Source: Nocardioides pantholopis (GTDB lineage: Bacteria; Actinomycetota; Actinomycetes; Propionibacteriales; Nocardioidaceae). From it: a stretch of 64,000 bases of DNA. Below, in pieces: positions 49,263 to 57,024 of the stretch (the first letter of the stretch is position 1; every line of letters starts with the position of its first letter). The notes beneath the pieces were generated by a model. That model had not been told where the DNA came from and did not search any database. It was given only the letters and a program-made list of their open reading frames with translations. Location of the stretch: NCBI RefSeq assembly GCF_003710085.1, contig NZ_CP033324.1, positions 3,349,501 to 3,413,500 of the forward strand, given 5' to 3'. Position numbers and translations under genes: made by a program.

Positions 49263-49637
49263 TCAGCTCTTCTCCTTCTTGGCGCCGTAGCGGCTGCGAG
49301 CCTGCTTACGGTTCTTGACGCCCTGGGTGTCGAGCGTGCCGCGGATGATCTTGTAGCGGACACCGGGCAGGTCCTTCACCCGGCCGCCGCGAACGAGCAC
49401 GATCGAGTGCTCCTGAAGGTTGTGACCGACGCCCGGGATGTACGCCGTGACCTCGACGCCGCTGCTCAGGCGCACACGGGCGACCTTGCGGAGGGCGGAG
49501 TTCGGCTTCTTCGGGGTGGTGGTGTAGACGCGCGTGCACACGCCGCGCCGCTGGGGCGAACCCTTGAGGGCAGGCGTCTTGTTCTTCGACACCTTGTCCT
49601 GACGGCCCTTGCGGACCAACTGCTGAATGGTGGGCAC
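49263..49637 (-). CDS. rpsL: 30S ribosomal protein S12
   Basis: 124 residues, GTG start after [28 protein letters not shown] start. Lys43 (in [11 protein letters not shown]) and Lys88 (in GRVKDLPG) are both present, the streptomycin-sensitive state at the two usual resistance sites. S12 is part of the decoding centre. Head of rpsL-rpsG-fusA-tuf with a well-formed promoter and a 250-nt leader. Confidence 0.97.
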   Translation of the reverse strand: MPTIQQLVRKGRQDKVSKNKTPALKGSPQRRGVCTRVYTTTPKKPNSALRKVARVRLSSGVEVTAYIPGVGHNLQEHSIVLVRGGRVKDLPGVRYKIIRGTLDTQGVKNRKQARSRYGAKKEKS

Positions 49638-49745
49638 CTGGTGGTTCCCCTTCTTTGTCACTCTCAGTACGTGGCACGGTGCCTCGCACGATCGATCTGC
49701 GGTGTCTGGGATGGTGCGGAACCAGCCCGTCGTCCTCGCCCCCGA

Positions 49746-49760
49746 GGTCGGGCGTGTCGC
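49746..49760 (-). promoter_or_regulatory. Leader element shared by rpsL and rpsJ (copy 2)
   Basis: GCGACACGCCCGACC on the transcribed strand, identical to the rpsJ copy, ending 109 nt before the rpsL start. It runs into a hairpin CCTCG-GGGG-CGAGG that differs in sequence from that of rpsJ but has the same place. Confidence 0.55.
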
Positions 49761-49896
49761 CCGGCCCAGAGCATCGCCGGAGCCGGTCTTGCGACCGGGC
49801 GGTGATGGTGGGGACTGTGGTCCTCCCGGTCCGGCATTCGGTCGCCGGCGCCTGCGAGCACGCACAACAGCCTGGTTGTCCCAGACACGAAGTACG

Positions 49897-49925
49897 AGAT
49901 TACCGGGCGCCTACACCGTGGTCAA
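49897..49925 (-). promoter_or_regulatory. Promoter of rpsL-rpsG-fusA-tuf
   Basis: TTGACC, 17 nt, TAATCT on the minus strand, the best sigma-70/HrdB-type promoter in the window. The -35 box lies inside the last codons of the upstream MFS gene. Predicted leader about 250 nt. Confidence 0.7.
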
Positions 49926-51257
49926 AACGTCGGCCGGTTGCCGCGCCGGGTCGGACCCCACCTCCGGGGCGCCCTCGCCGGCCCGCTCCGCCGCGGGCCG
50001 GTCCCCCAGCTCCTCGGCCGGCTCACCGGAGCGCTCCGCCGCCCGGCGCGACATCCGGGTGAAGACCAGTACCGCGATCAGGGCGCCGAGGATCGTCAGC
50101 ACGCCGCCGAAGACGAAGGTCCAGCGCGCACCGTAGGTCTCCCCCACCCAGCCGACGACCGGCGCGCCGATCGGGGTGCCGCCCATGACGATGGTCATGT
50201 AGAGCGCGACGACCCGGCCGCGCATCAGCGGAGCCGACTCCAGCTGCATCGTCGCGTTGGCCGAGTTGAGCAGGGTCAGTGTGAAGAAGCCGATGACCGG
50301 GGCGAAGAGCGCGAAGGTGAGGTACGTCGGCATCAGCCCGGCGACGATCTCGGCCACGCCGAACCCGACCGCGGCGACGACCAGCAGCCGCAGCCGGACC
50401 TGGACCCGGCGGGCCGCCAGCAGCGCCCCGGTCAGCGAGCCGATGGCCAGGGCGGACCCGAGCACCCCGAACTCGCTGGCGCCCTTGCCGAAGACGTCGG
50501 TGGCCATCAGCGCGGAGGTCACCTGGAAGTTCATGCCGAAGGTGCCGGCGAAGAACACCAGGATCAGCACCATCACCATCCTGGGCTGGCTGCGCACGTA
50601 GCGCACCCCGGCGCGCAGCGCGCCGGGCACGCGTCCGGTGGGTTCAGGGGTGTGCAGCAGCCGCACGTCCATGCGCTGCAGCTGCCAGATCACCGCCGCA
50701 TAGGAGACCGCGTTGATCAGGATCACCCAGCCGCTGGCCTCGGCACTGCCACCCAGCGCGCCGATCAGGAGGCCGGCGATGGCCGGGCCGAAGAGCCGGG
50801 CCGCGTTGAAGGTCGCCGAGTTCAGACCCACCGCGTTGGTCAGGTCCTCGGTGCCGACCATCTCCGAGACGAAGGACTGGCGGGCGGGCCCGTCGAAGGC
50901 CGAGCCGATGCCGAGCACGAAGGCGAGCACGTAGACGTGCCAGATCTGCGCCGACCCGGTGACGGCGATGATGCCCAGCGCCAGCGACGCGAGCGCCATC
51001 GTCAGCTGGGTCAGCTGGAGCAGGCGGCGCTTGGGGAAGCGGTCGGCGATGACCCCGGCGTACGGCGAGAGCAGCAGCACGGGGAGGAACTGCAGCCCGG
51101 TGGTGATGCCGAGGGCCGTGCCGCTCCCGCCGGGGAGGCTCAGGACCATCCAGTCCTGGGCCACCCGCTGCATCCAGGTGCCGGTGTTCGACACCGCACT
51201 GCCGGCGACGTAGCGCCGGTAGTTCGGATTGGCGAGGGAACGGAACGTGGGGCTCAA
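49911..51257 (-). CDS. MFS transporter, probable drug/metabolite exporter
   Basis: 448 residues, about 12 membrane helices, then a hydrophilic tail of some 35 residues. Start region FRSLANPNYRRYVAGSAVSN with TGTWMQRVAQDWMVL is typical of the MFS_3/enterobactin-exporter-like group; DRFPKRRLLQLTQ is the loop 2-3 motif. TTG start following AGGAGG, 6 nt after the marR stop, so the MarR protein probably controls it. Substrate unknown. Confidence 0.87.
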   Translation of the reverse strand: MSPTFRSLANPNYRRYVAGSAVSNTGTWMQRVAQDWMVLSLPGGSGTALGITTGLQFLPVLLLSPYAGVIADRFPKRRLLQLTQLTMALASLALGIIAVTGSAQIWHVYVLAFVLGIGSAFDGPARQSFVSEMVGTEDLTNAVGLNSATFNAARLFGPAIAGLLIGALGGSAEASGWVILINAVSYAAVIWQLQRMDVRLLHTPEPTGRVPGALRAGVRYVRSQPRMVMVLILVFFAGTFGMNFQVTSALMATDVFGKGASEFGVLGSALAIGSLTGALLAARRVQVRLRLLVVAAVGFGVAEIVAGLMPTYLTFALFAPVIGFFTLTLLNSANATMQLESAPLMRGRVVALYMTIVMGGTPIGAPVVGWVGETYGARWTFVFGGVLTILGALIAVLVFTRMSRRAAERSGEPAEELGDRPAAERAGEGAPEVGSDPARQPADVLTTV

Positions 51258-51263
51258 GTCTGG

Positions 51264-51710
51264 TCAGTCCTCCTGGGCAAGTCGGTGCAGGATCGGGGCG
51301 GCCTGGCGGAGCACGGCGCGCTCGTCGGCGCTCAGGGCGCGCAGCCGCGAGGAGAGCCACTCGTCGCGGCGCGCCCGGTCGGCCCGGAGCGTCTCCCGGC
51401 CGAGGTCGGTGATCTCGACGAGCACCTGGCGCCCGTCGGTGGCGTGGGCTCGCCGGGTGACGTAGCCGCCCTCGGCGAGGTGGTTGATCGTGCGGGTCAT
51501 CGTCGGAGCCTTGACCCGCTCGATCGAGGCCAGCTCGCCGACGCCGAGGCCGCCGGGCTGCAGGGCGGCGAGCACGGCCATGGCGTTCATGCCCAGGTCG
51601 TTGCCGGGGTCTCGCTCGGCCGCCAGTCGGCGCCGCAGGCGCATCACGGCCAGGCGGAGCTCCGACGCCAGGCCGGCGCGGGAGTGAGGGGCCTTCTCAG
51701 TGCTGGGCAT
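51264..51710 (-). CDS. MarR-family transcriptional regulator
   Basis: 148 residues from the ATG at 51708-51710; two upstream in-frame ATGs lie inside the operator and were rejected. The winged helix is readable: LGVGELASIERVKAPTMTRT, INHLAEGGYVTRRA, DGRQVLVEITDLG. Likely represses itself and the MFS gene that follows, and releases DNA when it binds the exported compound. Its start codon sits 6 nt after TATGCT, so the mRNA is probably leaderless. Confidence 0.88.
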   Translation of the reverse strand: MPSTEKAPHSRAGLASELRLAVMRLRRRLAAERDPGNDLGMNAMAVLAALQPGGLGVGELASIERVKAPTMTRTINHLAEGGYVTRRAHATDGRQVLVEITDLGRETLRADRARRDEWLSSRLRALSADERAVLRQAAPILHRLAQED

Positions 51711-51713
51711 ATC

Positions 51714-51741
51714 GTTAGCATAAGTCATTACCTACGCTAAC
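51714..51741. promoter_or_regulatory. MarR operator overlapping the marR promoter
   Basis: GTTAGCATAAGT / ACCTACGCTAAC, 12-bp half sites with 10 of 12 matches around a 4-nt centre. On the minus strand the TATGCT -10 box of the leaderless marR lies in the right half, so a bound dimer would cover it. Confidence 0.62.
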
Positions 51742-51834
51742 TATTCCGAATGCGACAGGCCCGGGCCGTGACGGTCGCCACGGGCCGGGCCTGTCGGTCC
51801 GCTCCCGGCCTGGCCGGGAGGTCGTGCGGTCGGG

Positions 51835-53241
51835 TCAGGAGACCCAGGAGCTGATCGGGCTGATCGCGAAGTAGACGACGAACAGCCCGGCGACCACCCA
51901 CATCAGCGGGTGGATCTGCGCGACCTTGCCGCGCACGACCTTGATCAGGACGAAGGCCAGGAAGCCCGCGCCGATGCCGGCCGAGATCGAGTACGCGAAC
52001 GGCATCAGCACGATCGTGAGGAACGCCGGCAGCGCGATCTCGATGTCGTCCCAGTCGATGCCGCGCACCTGCTGCATCATCAGGAAGCCGACCAGGACCA
52101 GGGCCGGGACGGCCGCCTCGTTCGGGATCACCGCGACCAGCGGCGAGAGGAACGTCGCGAGCAGGAACAGCAGGCCGGTGACCACGGCGGAGAGGCCGGT
52201 GCGCGCGCCCTCGGCGACGCCGGAGGTGGACTCGATGTAGGCGGTGTTGCTGGACACCGACGCGGCGCCACCGGCGACCGCGGCCAGCGAGTCGACGACC
52301 AGGATCTGGCGCGACTTCGGCGGGATGCCCTCCTCGTCGTTGAGCCCGGCCTCGGCGCCGATCGCGGTCATCGTGCCCATGGTGTCGAAGAAGTCGGTGA
52401 GCAGCAGCGTGAAGATCAGCAGGAAGACCGTGACGACGCCGACGTTCTCCCAGGACCCGAGCAGGTTGTAGTTGCCGATCAGCCCGAAGTCGGGCTTCTC
52501 GACGATCTTGTCCGGCCAGGCGGGGACGTTGAGGTTCCAGCCCTTCGGGTTGTCGGCGCTCGAGCCGACCTCGACGATCGACTCCACGATGATCGCCAGA
52601 ACGCTGCTCACGACGATCGAGATCAGGATCGCGCCCCGCACCTGGGCGACGTACAGCCCGATGACCAGCACCAGGCCGATGCAGAAGATCAGCACCGGCC
52701 AGCCCTGCAGCTGCCCGCCGAGGCCCAGCGACAGCGGGGTGCCGCCACCGCCGCGCACGAAGCCGGCGTCGACCAGGCCGACCAGCGTGATGAACAGGCC
52801 GATGCCGACCGAGATCGCGATCTTCAGCTGCGCCGGCACAGCGTGGAAGACGGCCTCCCGGAAGCCGGTGAGGACCAGGACCAGGATCACCAGGCCCTCG
52901 ATGACCACCAGGCCCATCGCGTCGGCCCAGGTCATCTGGTTGGCCACCGAGTAGGTGATGAAGGCGTTCAGGCCCAGGCCGGCCGCGAGGGCCAGCGGGA
53001 AGTTCGCCACCAGGCCCATCAGGATCGTCAGCAGGCCCGCGACCAGGGCGGTGGCCGCCGCGATCATCTGGAAGCTGCCGAGCGGCTCGCCGTCGATGTC
53101 GACGCCGCCGCTGAGGATGATCGGGTTCAGCACGATGATGTAGGCCATCGTCAAGAAGGTGACGATGCCGCCGCGCACCTCCCGCCCGACGGTGGAGCCG
53201 CGCTCGCTGATCTTGAAGAAGTTGTCCACTCGGGTCCTCAC
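51835..53241 (-). CDS. NCS2-family purine permease (AzgA/PbuG type)
   Basis: 468 residues, about 13 membrane helices. Motifs include EVRGGIVTFLTMAYIIVLNP, GLGLNAFITY, DFFDTMGTMTAIGAEAGL and SSNTAYIESTSGVAEGARTG, which place it in the AzgA-like branch that imports hypoxanthine, guanine or adenine. GTG start; an inner GTG is possible. The 60-nt upstream gap is too short for a purine riboswitch. No purine-metabolism genes adjoin. Confidence 0.9.
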   Translation of the reverse strand: MRTRVDNFFKISERGSTVGREVRGGIVTFLTMAYIIVLNPIILSGGVDIDGEPLGSFQMIAAATALVAGLLTILMGLVANFPLALAAGLGLNAFITYSVANQMTWADAMGLVVIEGLVILVLVLTGFREAVFHAVPAQLKIAISVGIGLFITLVGLVDAGFVRGGGGTPLSLGLGGQLQGWPVLIFCIGLVLVIGLYVAQVRGAILISIVVSSVLAIIVESIVEVGSSADNPKGWNLNVPAWPDKIVEKPDFGLIGNYNLLGSWENVGVVTVFLLIFTLLLTDFFDTMGTMTAIGAEAGLNDEEGIPPKSRQILVVDSLAAVAGGAASVSSNTAYIESTSGVAEGARTGLSAVVTGLLFLLATFLSPLVAVIPNEAAVPALVLVGFLMMQQVRGIDWDDIEIALPAFLTIVLMPFAYSISAGIGAGFLAFVLIKVVRGKVAQIHPLMWVVAGLFVVYFAISPISSWVS

Positions 53242-53288
53242 GGGACCTCAGCATGACAGCCGCCCGCGCGACGCATTGACGCCGACAC

Positions 53289-53294
53289 TAGATT
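53289..53294 (+). promoter_or_regulatory. -10 box of a leaderless promoter for the DUF2530 gene
   Basis: TAGATT lies 7 nt upstream of the GTG at 53302; no ribosome-binding site between. Confidence 0.48.
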
Positions 53295-53301
53295 TGGACA
53301 C

Positions 53302-53610
53302 GTGGACAGCCGTGACGAGCAGCCCCGACGGCACGAGATCGGGAGCCGGGTCTACGTCGTCGCCGACGTCGAGCCGCTCGACGTCGACGGGGTCCGGACG
53401 GTCGCGGTCGGCACCGCCGTCTGGCTGATCGGGTTCCTCGCGCTGCTGCCCTTCTACGGCGAGCTCGCGGACTCCGGACGCACCTGGTGGCTGTGGACCT
53501 GCCTGGCGGGCTTCGGGCTCGGCCTGTGCGGCTACGAGTACTGCCGCCGCCGGCGCGACGCCCGCGCCGAGGCGGCTCCCGGCGGCCGCCGCGCCCGGTC
53601 CGCCGGGTGA
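53302..53610 (+). CDS. DUF2530 small membrane protein
   Basis: 102 residues. VADVEPLDVDGVRTVAVGTA leads into two membrane helices and a CGYEYCRRRRDAR loop, the pattern of the actinobacterial DUF2530 family. Function unknown. The last 20 residues are basic. GTG start, probably leaderless; overlaps the following gene by 4 nt. Confidence 0.8.
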   Translation: MDSRDEQPRRHEIGSRVYVVADVEPLDVDGVRTVAVGTAVWLIGFLALLPFYGELADSGRTWWLWTCLAGFGLGLCGYEYCRRRRDARAEAAPGGRRARSAG

Positions 53611-54101
53611 GCGCCGGTCGCCGCGGCGCGGCCCGTCGCCACCCGGCCGTCCTCGCCTGGGCCCTCGCCCACCAGAACGCCACCACCGGCATCCTGCTCG
53701 GGCTGATGGCGGTGCTCACGGGGATCTCGGTCGCGGTGGGTGCCTGGCTCACCCGGGACGGCGAGATGCTCAGCGACTCCGCCACCGCGCTGCTGGTCAC
53801 GACCCCGTTCGTGCTGCCGATCGCGATCGCAGCGTTCATGGGCGGTCTCGCCGTCCACCCGCGCGGCTGGATCCCGGCCCTCGGCCTGAGCGCCGGGCTG
53901 TGGCTGGGCATCGTCGGCCAGGTCACCGAGCGCGACGCCCTCTTCCAGACAGGTGTCGCCCTGTGCGGCGCCGGCGTCGTCGGCTTCTGGGTGGCCGGCT
54001 GGATCGCCCGCGTCCCGATGTGGCTAGGACTCGGGCGCTGGAAGTGGGTCCAGGTCCAGCGGACCGAGGACGACCCCCTGGCCCCGCGCGATCAGGCCTG
54101 A
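53607..54101 (+). CDS. Membrane protein of unknown function
   Basis: 164 residues, GTG start in the GTGA overlap with the DUF2530 gene. Four hydrophobic helices can be seen (starting near GILLGLMAVLTGISVAVG, LLVTTPFVLPIAIAAFMGG, ALGLSAGLWLGIVGQ and VALCGAGVVGFWVAGWIA), with short basic ends. No family recognised. Coupling to DUF2530 suggests a joint function at the membrane. Confidence 0.7.
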   Translation: MSAGRRGAARRHPAVLAWALAHQNATTGILLGLMAVLTGISVAVGAWLTRDGEMLSDSATALLVTTPFVLPIAIAAFMGGLAVHPRGWIPALGLSAGLWLGIVGQVTERDALFQTGVALCGAGVVGFWVAGWIARVPMWLGLGRWKWVQVQRTEDDPLAPRDQA

Positions 54102-54109
54102 GGCCCGGG

Positions 54110-54898
54110 TCAGAACCGCTCGACGTCGCCCGGCGTGAGGGTGTCGAACGCCGGCTCCGGCAGCGGCACCGGCTCGTGCTTCTTGGCCAGCCGGACCTCG
54201 GAGTGGGCACCGCAGCCGTGGTCGAAGGAGACGATCCGGCCGTCGTCGTTGGCGTCGCCGTTGGCGCACACGCCGAACATCTCCGAGAGCGGCCCGGCGA
54301 TGCGCATCAAGAAGCCACAGGTGGTGCAGGAGTCCGGCGCAGCCTGCGCGATCGGCGCGGAGGGGCCACGGTCGCCGTCGTACCAGCGCTGCGCAGCCAG
54401 GTCGCGACCCTCCAGGGAGAGGGTGCGGGTCCGGCCCAGGCCGAGGTCCTGGGCGACCTGGCGGATCTGGGCCTTGTCGTCGGCGTCGAGCGGGTCGTCG
54501 CCGAAGGAGTACGTCGGCACCAGCCGCGGGTCGTCGTCGGCGACCGGCAGCAGGTCGCCCGGCGAGAGGTCGCCGGGCTCGATCCGCTCGCGGTAGGGCA
54601 CCCACGGCGGCGCGACGATGGCGTCCTCGCCCGGGACCAGCACGACCTCGTCGACCGTGACGTGCTTCTGCCGGGGCGCGCGCGCCACGGTCACCGACCA
54701 GCGCCAGCCGCGGTAGCCGGTCCGGGTGCAGGCGAACAGGTGGGTGACGACCCGCTCGCCCTCGGCGACGGAGTCGAGGTGCTCGCCGATGTCACCGGCC
54801 TCGGCGTCGTCGAGCACGGCGGCGCGGGCCAGCTCCACCGCCGCCAGGGCGGTGGCGTCGGGCTTGGTGCGGACGGTCGTGGTCACGTCGCGCATCAT
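54110..54898 (-). CDS. DUF3027 protein with zinc-ribbon-like cysteines
   Basis: 262 residues. The DUF3027 family is confined to actinobacteria and of unknown function. Cysteine/histidine pairs CTTCGF, CANG and HGCGAH in the C-terminal third could bind zinc. The N-terminal part has ARAAVLDDAEAGDIGEHL and YRGWRWSVTVARA. ATG ATG start; a GTG five codons in lies 7 nt after CATGAT and could be a leaderless start. In actinobacteria it is often near cold-shock and helicase genes, as here. Confidence 0.8.
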   Translation of the reverse strand: MMRDVTTTVRTKPDATALAAVELARAAVLDDAEAGDIGEHLDSVAEGERVVTHLFACTRTGYRGWRWSVTVARAPRQKHVTVDEVVLVPGEDAIVAPPWVPYRERIEPGDLSPGDLLPVADDDPRLVPTYSFGDDPLDADDKAQIRQVAQDLGLGRTRTLSLEGRDLAAQRWYDGDRGPSAPIAQAAPDSCTTCGFLMRIAGPLSEMFGVCANGDANDDGRIVSFDHGCGAHSEVRLAKKHEPVPLPEPAFDTLTPGDVERF

Positions 54899-54966
54899 GT
54901 CTCATCACGGTGCCCGATGTCAGGTCGGCCCCCGTGTCCGGTGCCGCGCCGGACGCCCGGACCGGG

Positions 54967-54972
54967 CAGGAT
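54967..54972 (+). promoter_or_regulatory. -10 box of a leaderless promoter for the second MFS gene
   Basis: CAGGAT lies 6 nt upstream of the ATG at 54979; no ribosome-binding site between. Confidence 0.38.
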
Positions 54973-54978
54973 GGGCCC

Positions 54979-56457
54979 ATGACCGCCCAGCCGCCCGGCG
55001 CCGAGGACGAGCGCCCGGATCCGCGCCCCGACGGTCCCGCCCCGGTCGGGGCGGCGGAGCGGGCCCGGGCGGTGGCCCACGGGCTCGGCACCGGCGCCCG
55101 GGCGGCGGGCCGCGGCGTGGCCGCGGCCGGCCGGGTGACGGGCCGGGCCGGCCGGTACGTCGGCCGGCAGGCCCGCCGCGCGGCCGACGCCCAGGGCGCC
55201 GGCGAGTCCGGGCTCAACCGGCTCATGTACCTGCACTTCTTCAACACCGCCGGCGACGCCGCGGTGGCGATCTCGCTGGCGGGGTCGCTGTTCTTCCAGG
55301 TGCCCTCGGGCGAGGCCCGCGGCCAGGTGGCGCTGTTCCTGGGCCTGACGATGCTGCCCTTCGCCGTGGTCGCGCCGTTGATCGGGCCGTTCCTGGACCG
55401 TTTCAGCCACGGTCGGCGCTGGGCCATCGGCGCGACGATGGCGATCCGGGCGTTCCTGTGCTGGGGGCTCGCCGGGGCGATGGACGGCGACTCCGCGTGG
55501 CTGTTCGCGGCCGCCCTCGGCGTCCTGGTCTCCTCCAAGGCGTACGGCGTGACGCGCGCGGCCGCGGTCCCCCGGCTGCTCCCCCGCGGCTTCACGCTGG
55601 TCAAGGCCAACGGCCGGGTCTCGCTGGCCGGGATCATCGGCACCACGGTCTCCGCGCCGATCGCCGGGCTGGCCTCCTGGGTCGGCTCGGAGTGGTCGCT
55701 GCGCTACGCGTTCGCGCTGTTCGTGGTGGCCACGATCTGCGCGATCCGGCTCCCGCAGCAGGTGGACTCCAGCGCCGGCGAGGAGACGATGTCGCTGCGT
55801 AAGGGCGAGGGCGAGGGCGAGGAGCCGGCCGCCCGGCGGCCCGGACTGCGGCCGCGGATGCCGATCCCCGCGGCCGTCGCGTTCGCACTGAAGGCCAACT
55901 GCGGGCCGCGCTGGCTCAGCGGCTTCCTGATCATGTTCATGGCCTTCCTGCTGCGCGAGAACCCGCCCGAGAGCGGTCTCGGCGAGGAGCTGCTGATCGG
56001 GCTGGTGGTCGGCGCGGCCGGCGCCGGAAACGCCCTCGGCGTGGCCGCCGCGGCCCTGCTGAAGCGGATCAACCCGTCGGTGACAGTGGTCCTGGCGCTG
56101 CTGGTCGATGCCGCGGCCGCCCTGGCCGCGACGCTGTTCTACGGGGTGCTGACCATCGCGCTGCTCGGCCTGGTGGCCGGACTCTCCCAGTCCCTGGCCA
56201 AGTTCTGCCTGGACTCCACCATCCAGCGCGACATCCCGGTGCGGGTGCAGGCCAGCGCCTTCGCGCGCAGCGACACCACGCTGCAGCTGGCCTGGGTGCT
56301 CGGCGGGTTCGTCGGCATCGTGCTGCCGCTCGACCCGCCCCGCCTCGGCCTCGGCATCGCGTTCGGCGTACTCGCCGCCTGGTCGGTGTTCGTGCTGCTC
56401 ACGCGGTCCTCCGGCGCCGACCGCGAGACCCGGGACCCCGTCGCGGCGTCGTCCTGA
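54979..56457 (+). CDS. MFS-type membrane protein with long cytoplasmic N-terminus
   Basis: 492 residues. The first 75 or so are hydrophilic and rich in Ala, Arg, Gly and Pro (RAAGRGVAAAGRVTGRAGRY), then about 12 membrane helices start near LYMYLHFFNTAGD-like sequence (reading LMYLHFFNTAGDAAVAI). FLDRFSHGRRWAIG is the conserved loop 2-3 motif of the superfamily. Relatives neighbour DUF3027 and cold-shock genes across actinobacteria. Substrate unknown. The upstream in-frame ATG at 54910 overlaps the divergent gene and was not used. Confidence 0.82.
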   Translation: MTAQPPGAEDERPDPRPDGPAPVGAAERARAVAHGLGTGARAAGRGVAAAGRVTGRAGRYVGRQARRAADAQGAGESGLNRLMYLHFFNTAGDAAVAISLAGSLFFQVPSGEARGQVALFLGLTMLPFAVVAPLIGPFLDRFSHGRRWAIGATMAIRAFLCWGLAGAMDGDSAWLFAAALGVLVSSKAYGVTRAAAVPRLLPRGFTLVKANGRVSLAGIIGTTVSAPIAGLASWVGSEWSLRYAFALFVVATICAIRLPQQVDSSAGEETMSLRKGEGEGEEPAARRPGLRPRMPIPAAVAFALKANCGPRWLSGFLIMFMAFLLRENPPESGLGEELLIGLVVGAAGAGNALGVAAAALLKRINPSVTVVLALLVDAAAALAATLFYGVLTIALLGLVAGLSQSLAKFCLDSTIQRDIPVRVQASAFARSDTTLQLAWVLGGFVGIVLPLDPPRLGLGIAFGVLAAWSVFVLLTRSSGADRETRDPVAASS

Positions 56458-56485
56458 CGGCGAGGCCCGGATCCGGGTCCGGCGC

Positions 56486-56513
56486 AGGCGTCAGGCGTCA
56501 GGCGTCAGGCGTC
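56486..56513 (-). repeat. Four-copy 7-bp tandem repeat over the cold-shock gene stop
   Basis: AGGCGTC repeated four times without change. The TGA of the cold-shock-domain gene (56505-56507) is inside the array. Confidence 0.85.
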
Positions 56514-56900
56514 GAGCTCGTCGGCGAGCGCGCGCAGCAGCTTGGCGACCGGCCGCGCGGTCTTCGGCTCGGGGTGCCGACCGTGCCGGTAGGCCTCCCC
56601 CACGCCGTCGAGCAGCCGGATCAGGTCCTCGACGATCGTGGCCATCTCGTCGGGGTTCTTGCGGCGCACCTGGCGCTGGTTGCGGGCCACCGAGGCGGGC
56701 GCCTCGAGCACCCGCACCTGCAGGGCCTGGTCGCCGCGGCGCCCCTGGGCGATCCCGAACTCGACACGGGTGCCGGGCTTCAGCGCGGCGGTCCCCTCCG
56801 GCAACGCGTCGGCGCGCACGTAGACGTCCGGGCCCTCGGCCTGTGACAGGAACCCGAAGCCCTTCTCGGCGTCGTACCACTTCACCTTGCCAGTGGGCAC
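56505..56900 (-). CDS. Cold-shock-domain protein with C-terminal helical extension
   Basis: 131 residues, GTG start after AGAGG. Residues 1-65 are a cold-shock domain with RNP1-like KGFGFLS and RNP2-like VYVRAD (the usual VFVH is changed). The remaining 65 residues are helical and charged (VARNQRQVRRKNPDEMATIV), about twice the length of CspA. Single-stranded nucleic-acid binding is expected. This longer form is typical of actinobacteria and often adjoins DUF3027. Confidence 0.86.
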   Translation of the reverse strand: MPTGKVKWYDAEKGFGFLSQAEGPDVYVRADALPEGTAALKPGTRVEFGIAQGRRGDQALQVRVLEAPASVARNQRQVRRKNPDEMATIVEDLIRLLDGVGEAYRHGRHPEPKTARPVAKLLRALADELDA

Positions 56901-57024
56901 GGTCTCGACCTCTTCTTGCTCGGTTGCGGCTCTGGGCGTCGCGCCGGACAGTACGCCGCGGGCGATCGCACAGCCTAGGTGCCCGGGCGGGGCGCGGCCA
57001 ACGCGTTCTGGTCGGCGTCCCGGC

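Noticed and set aside
49263..49637. Streptomycin-resistance allele of rpsL
   Set aside because: Lys43 and Lys88 are both wild type.
53242..53301. Purine riboswitch before the NCS2 permease
   Set aside because: The 60-nt gap is shared with a divergent gene and lacks the paired arms and conserved loops.
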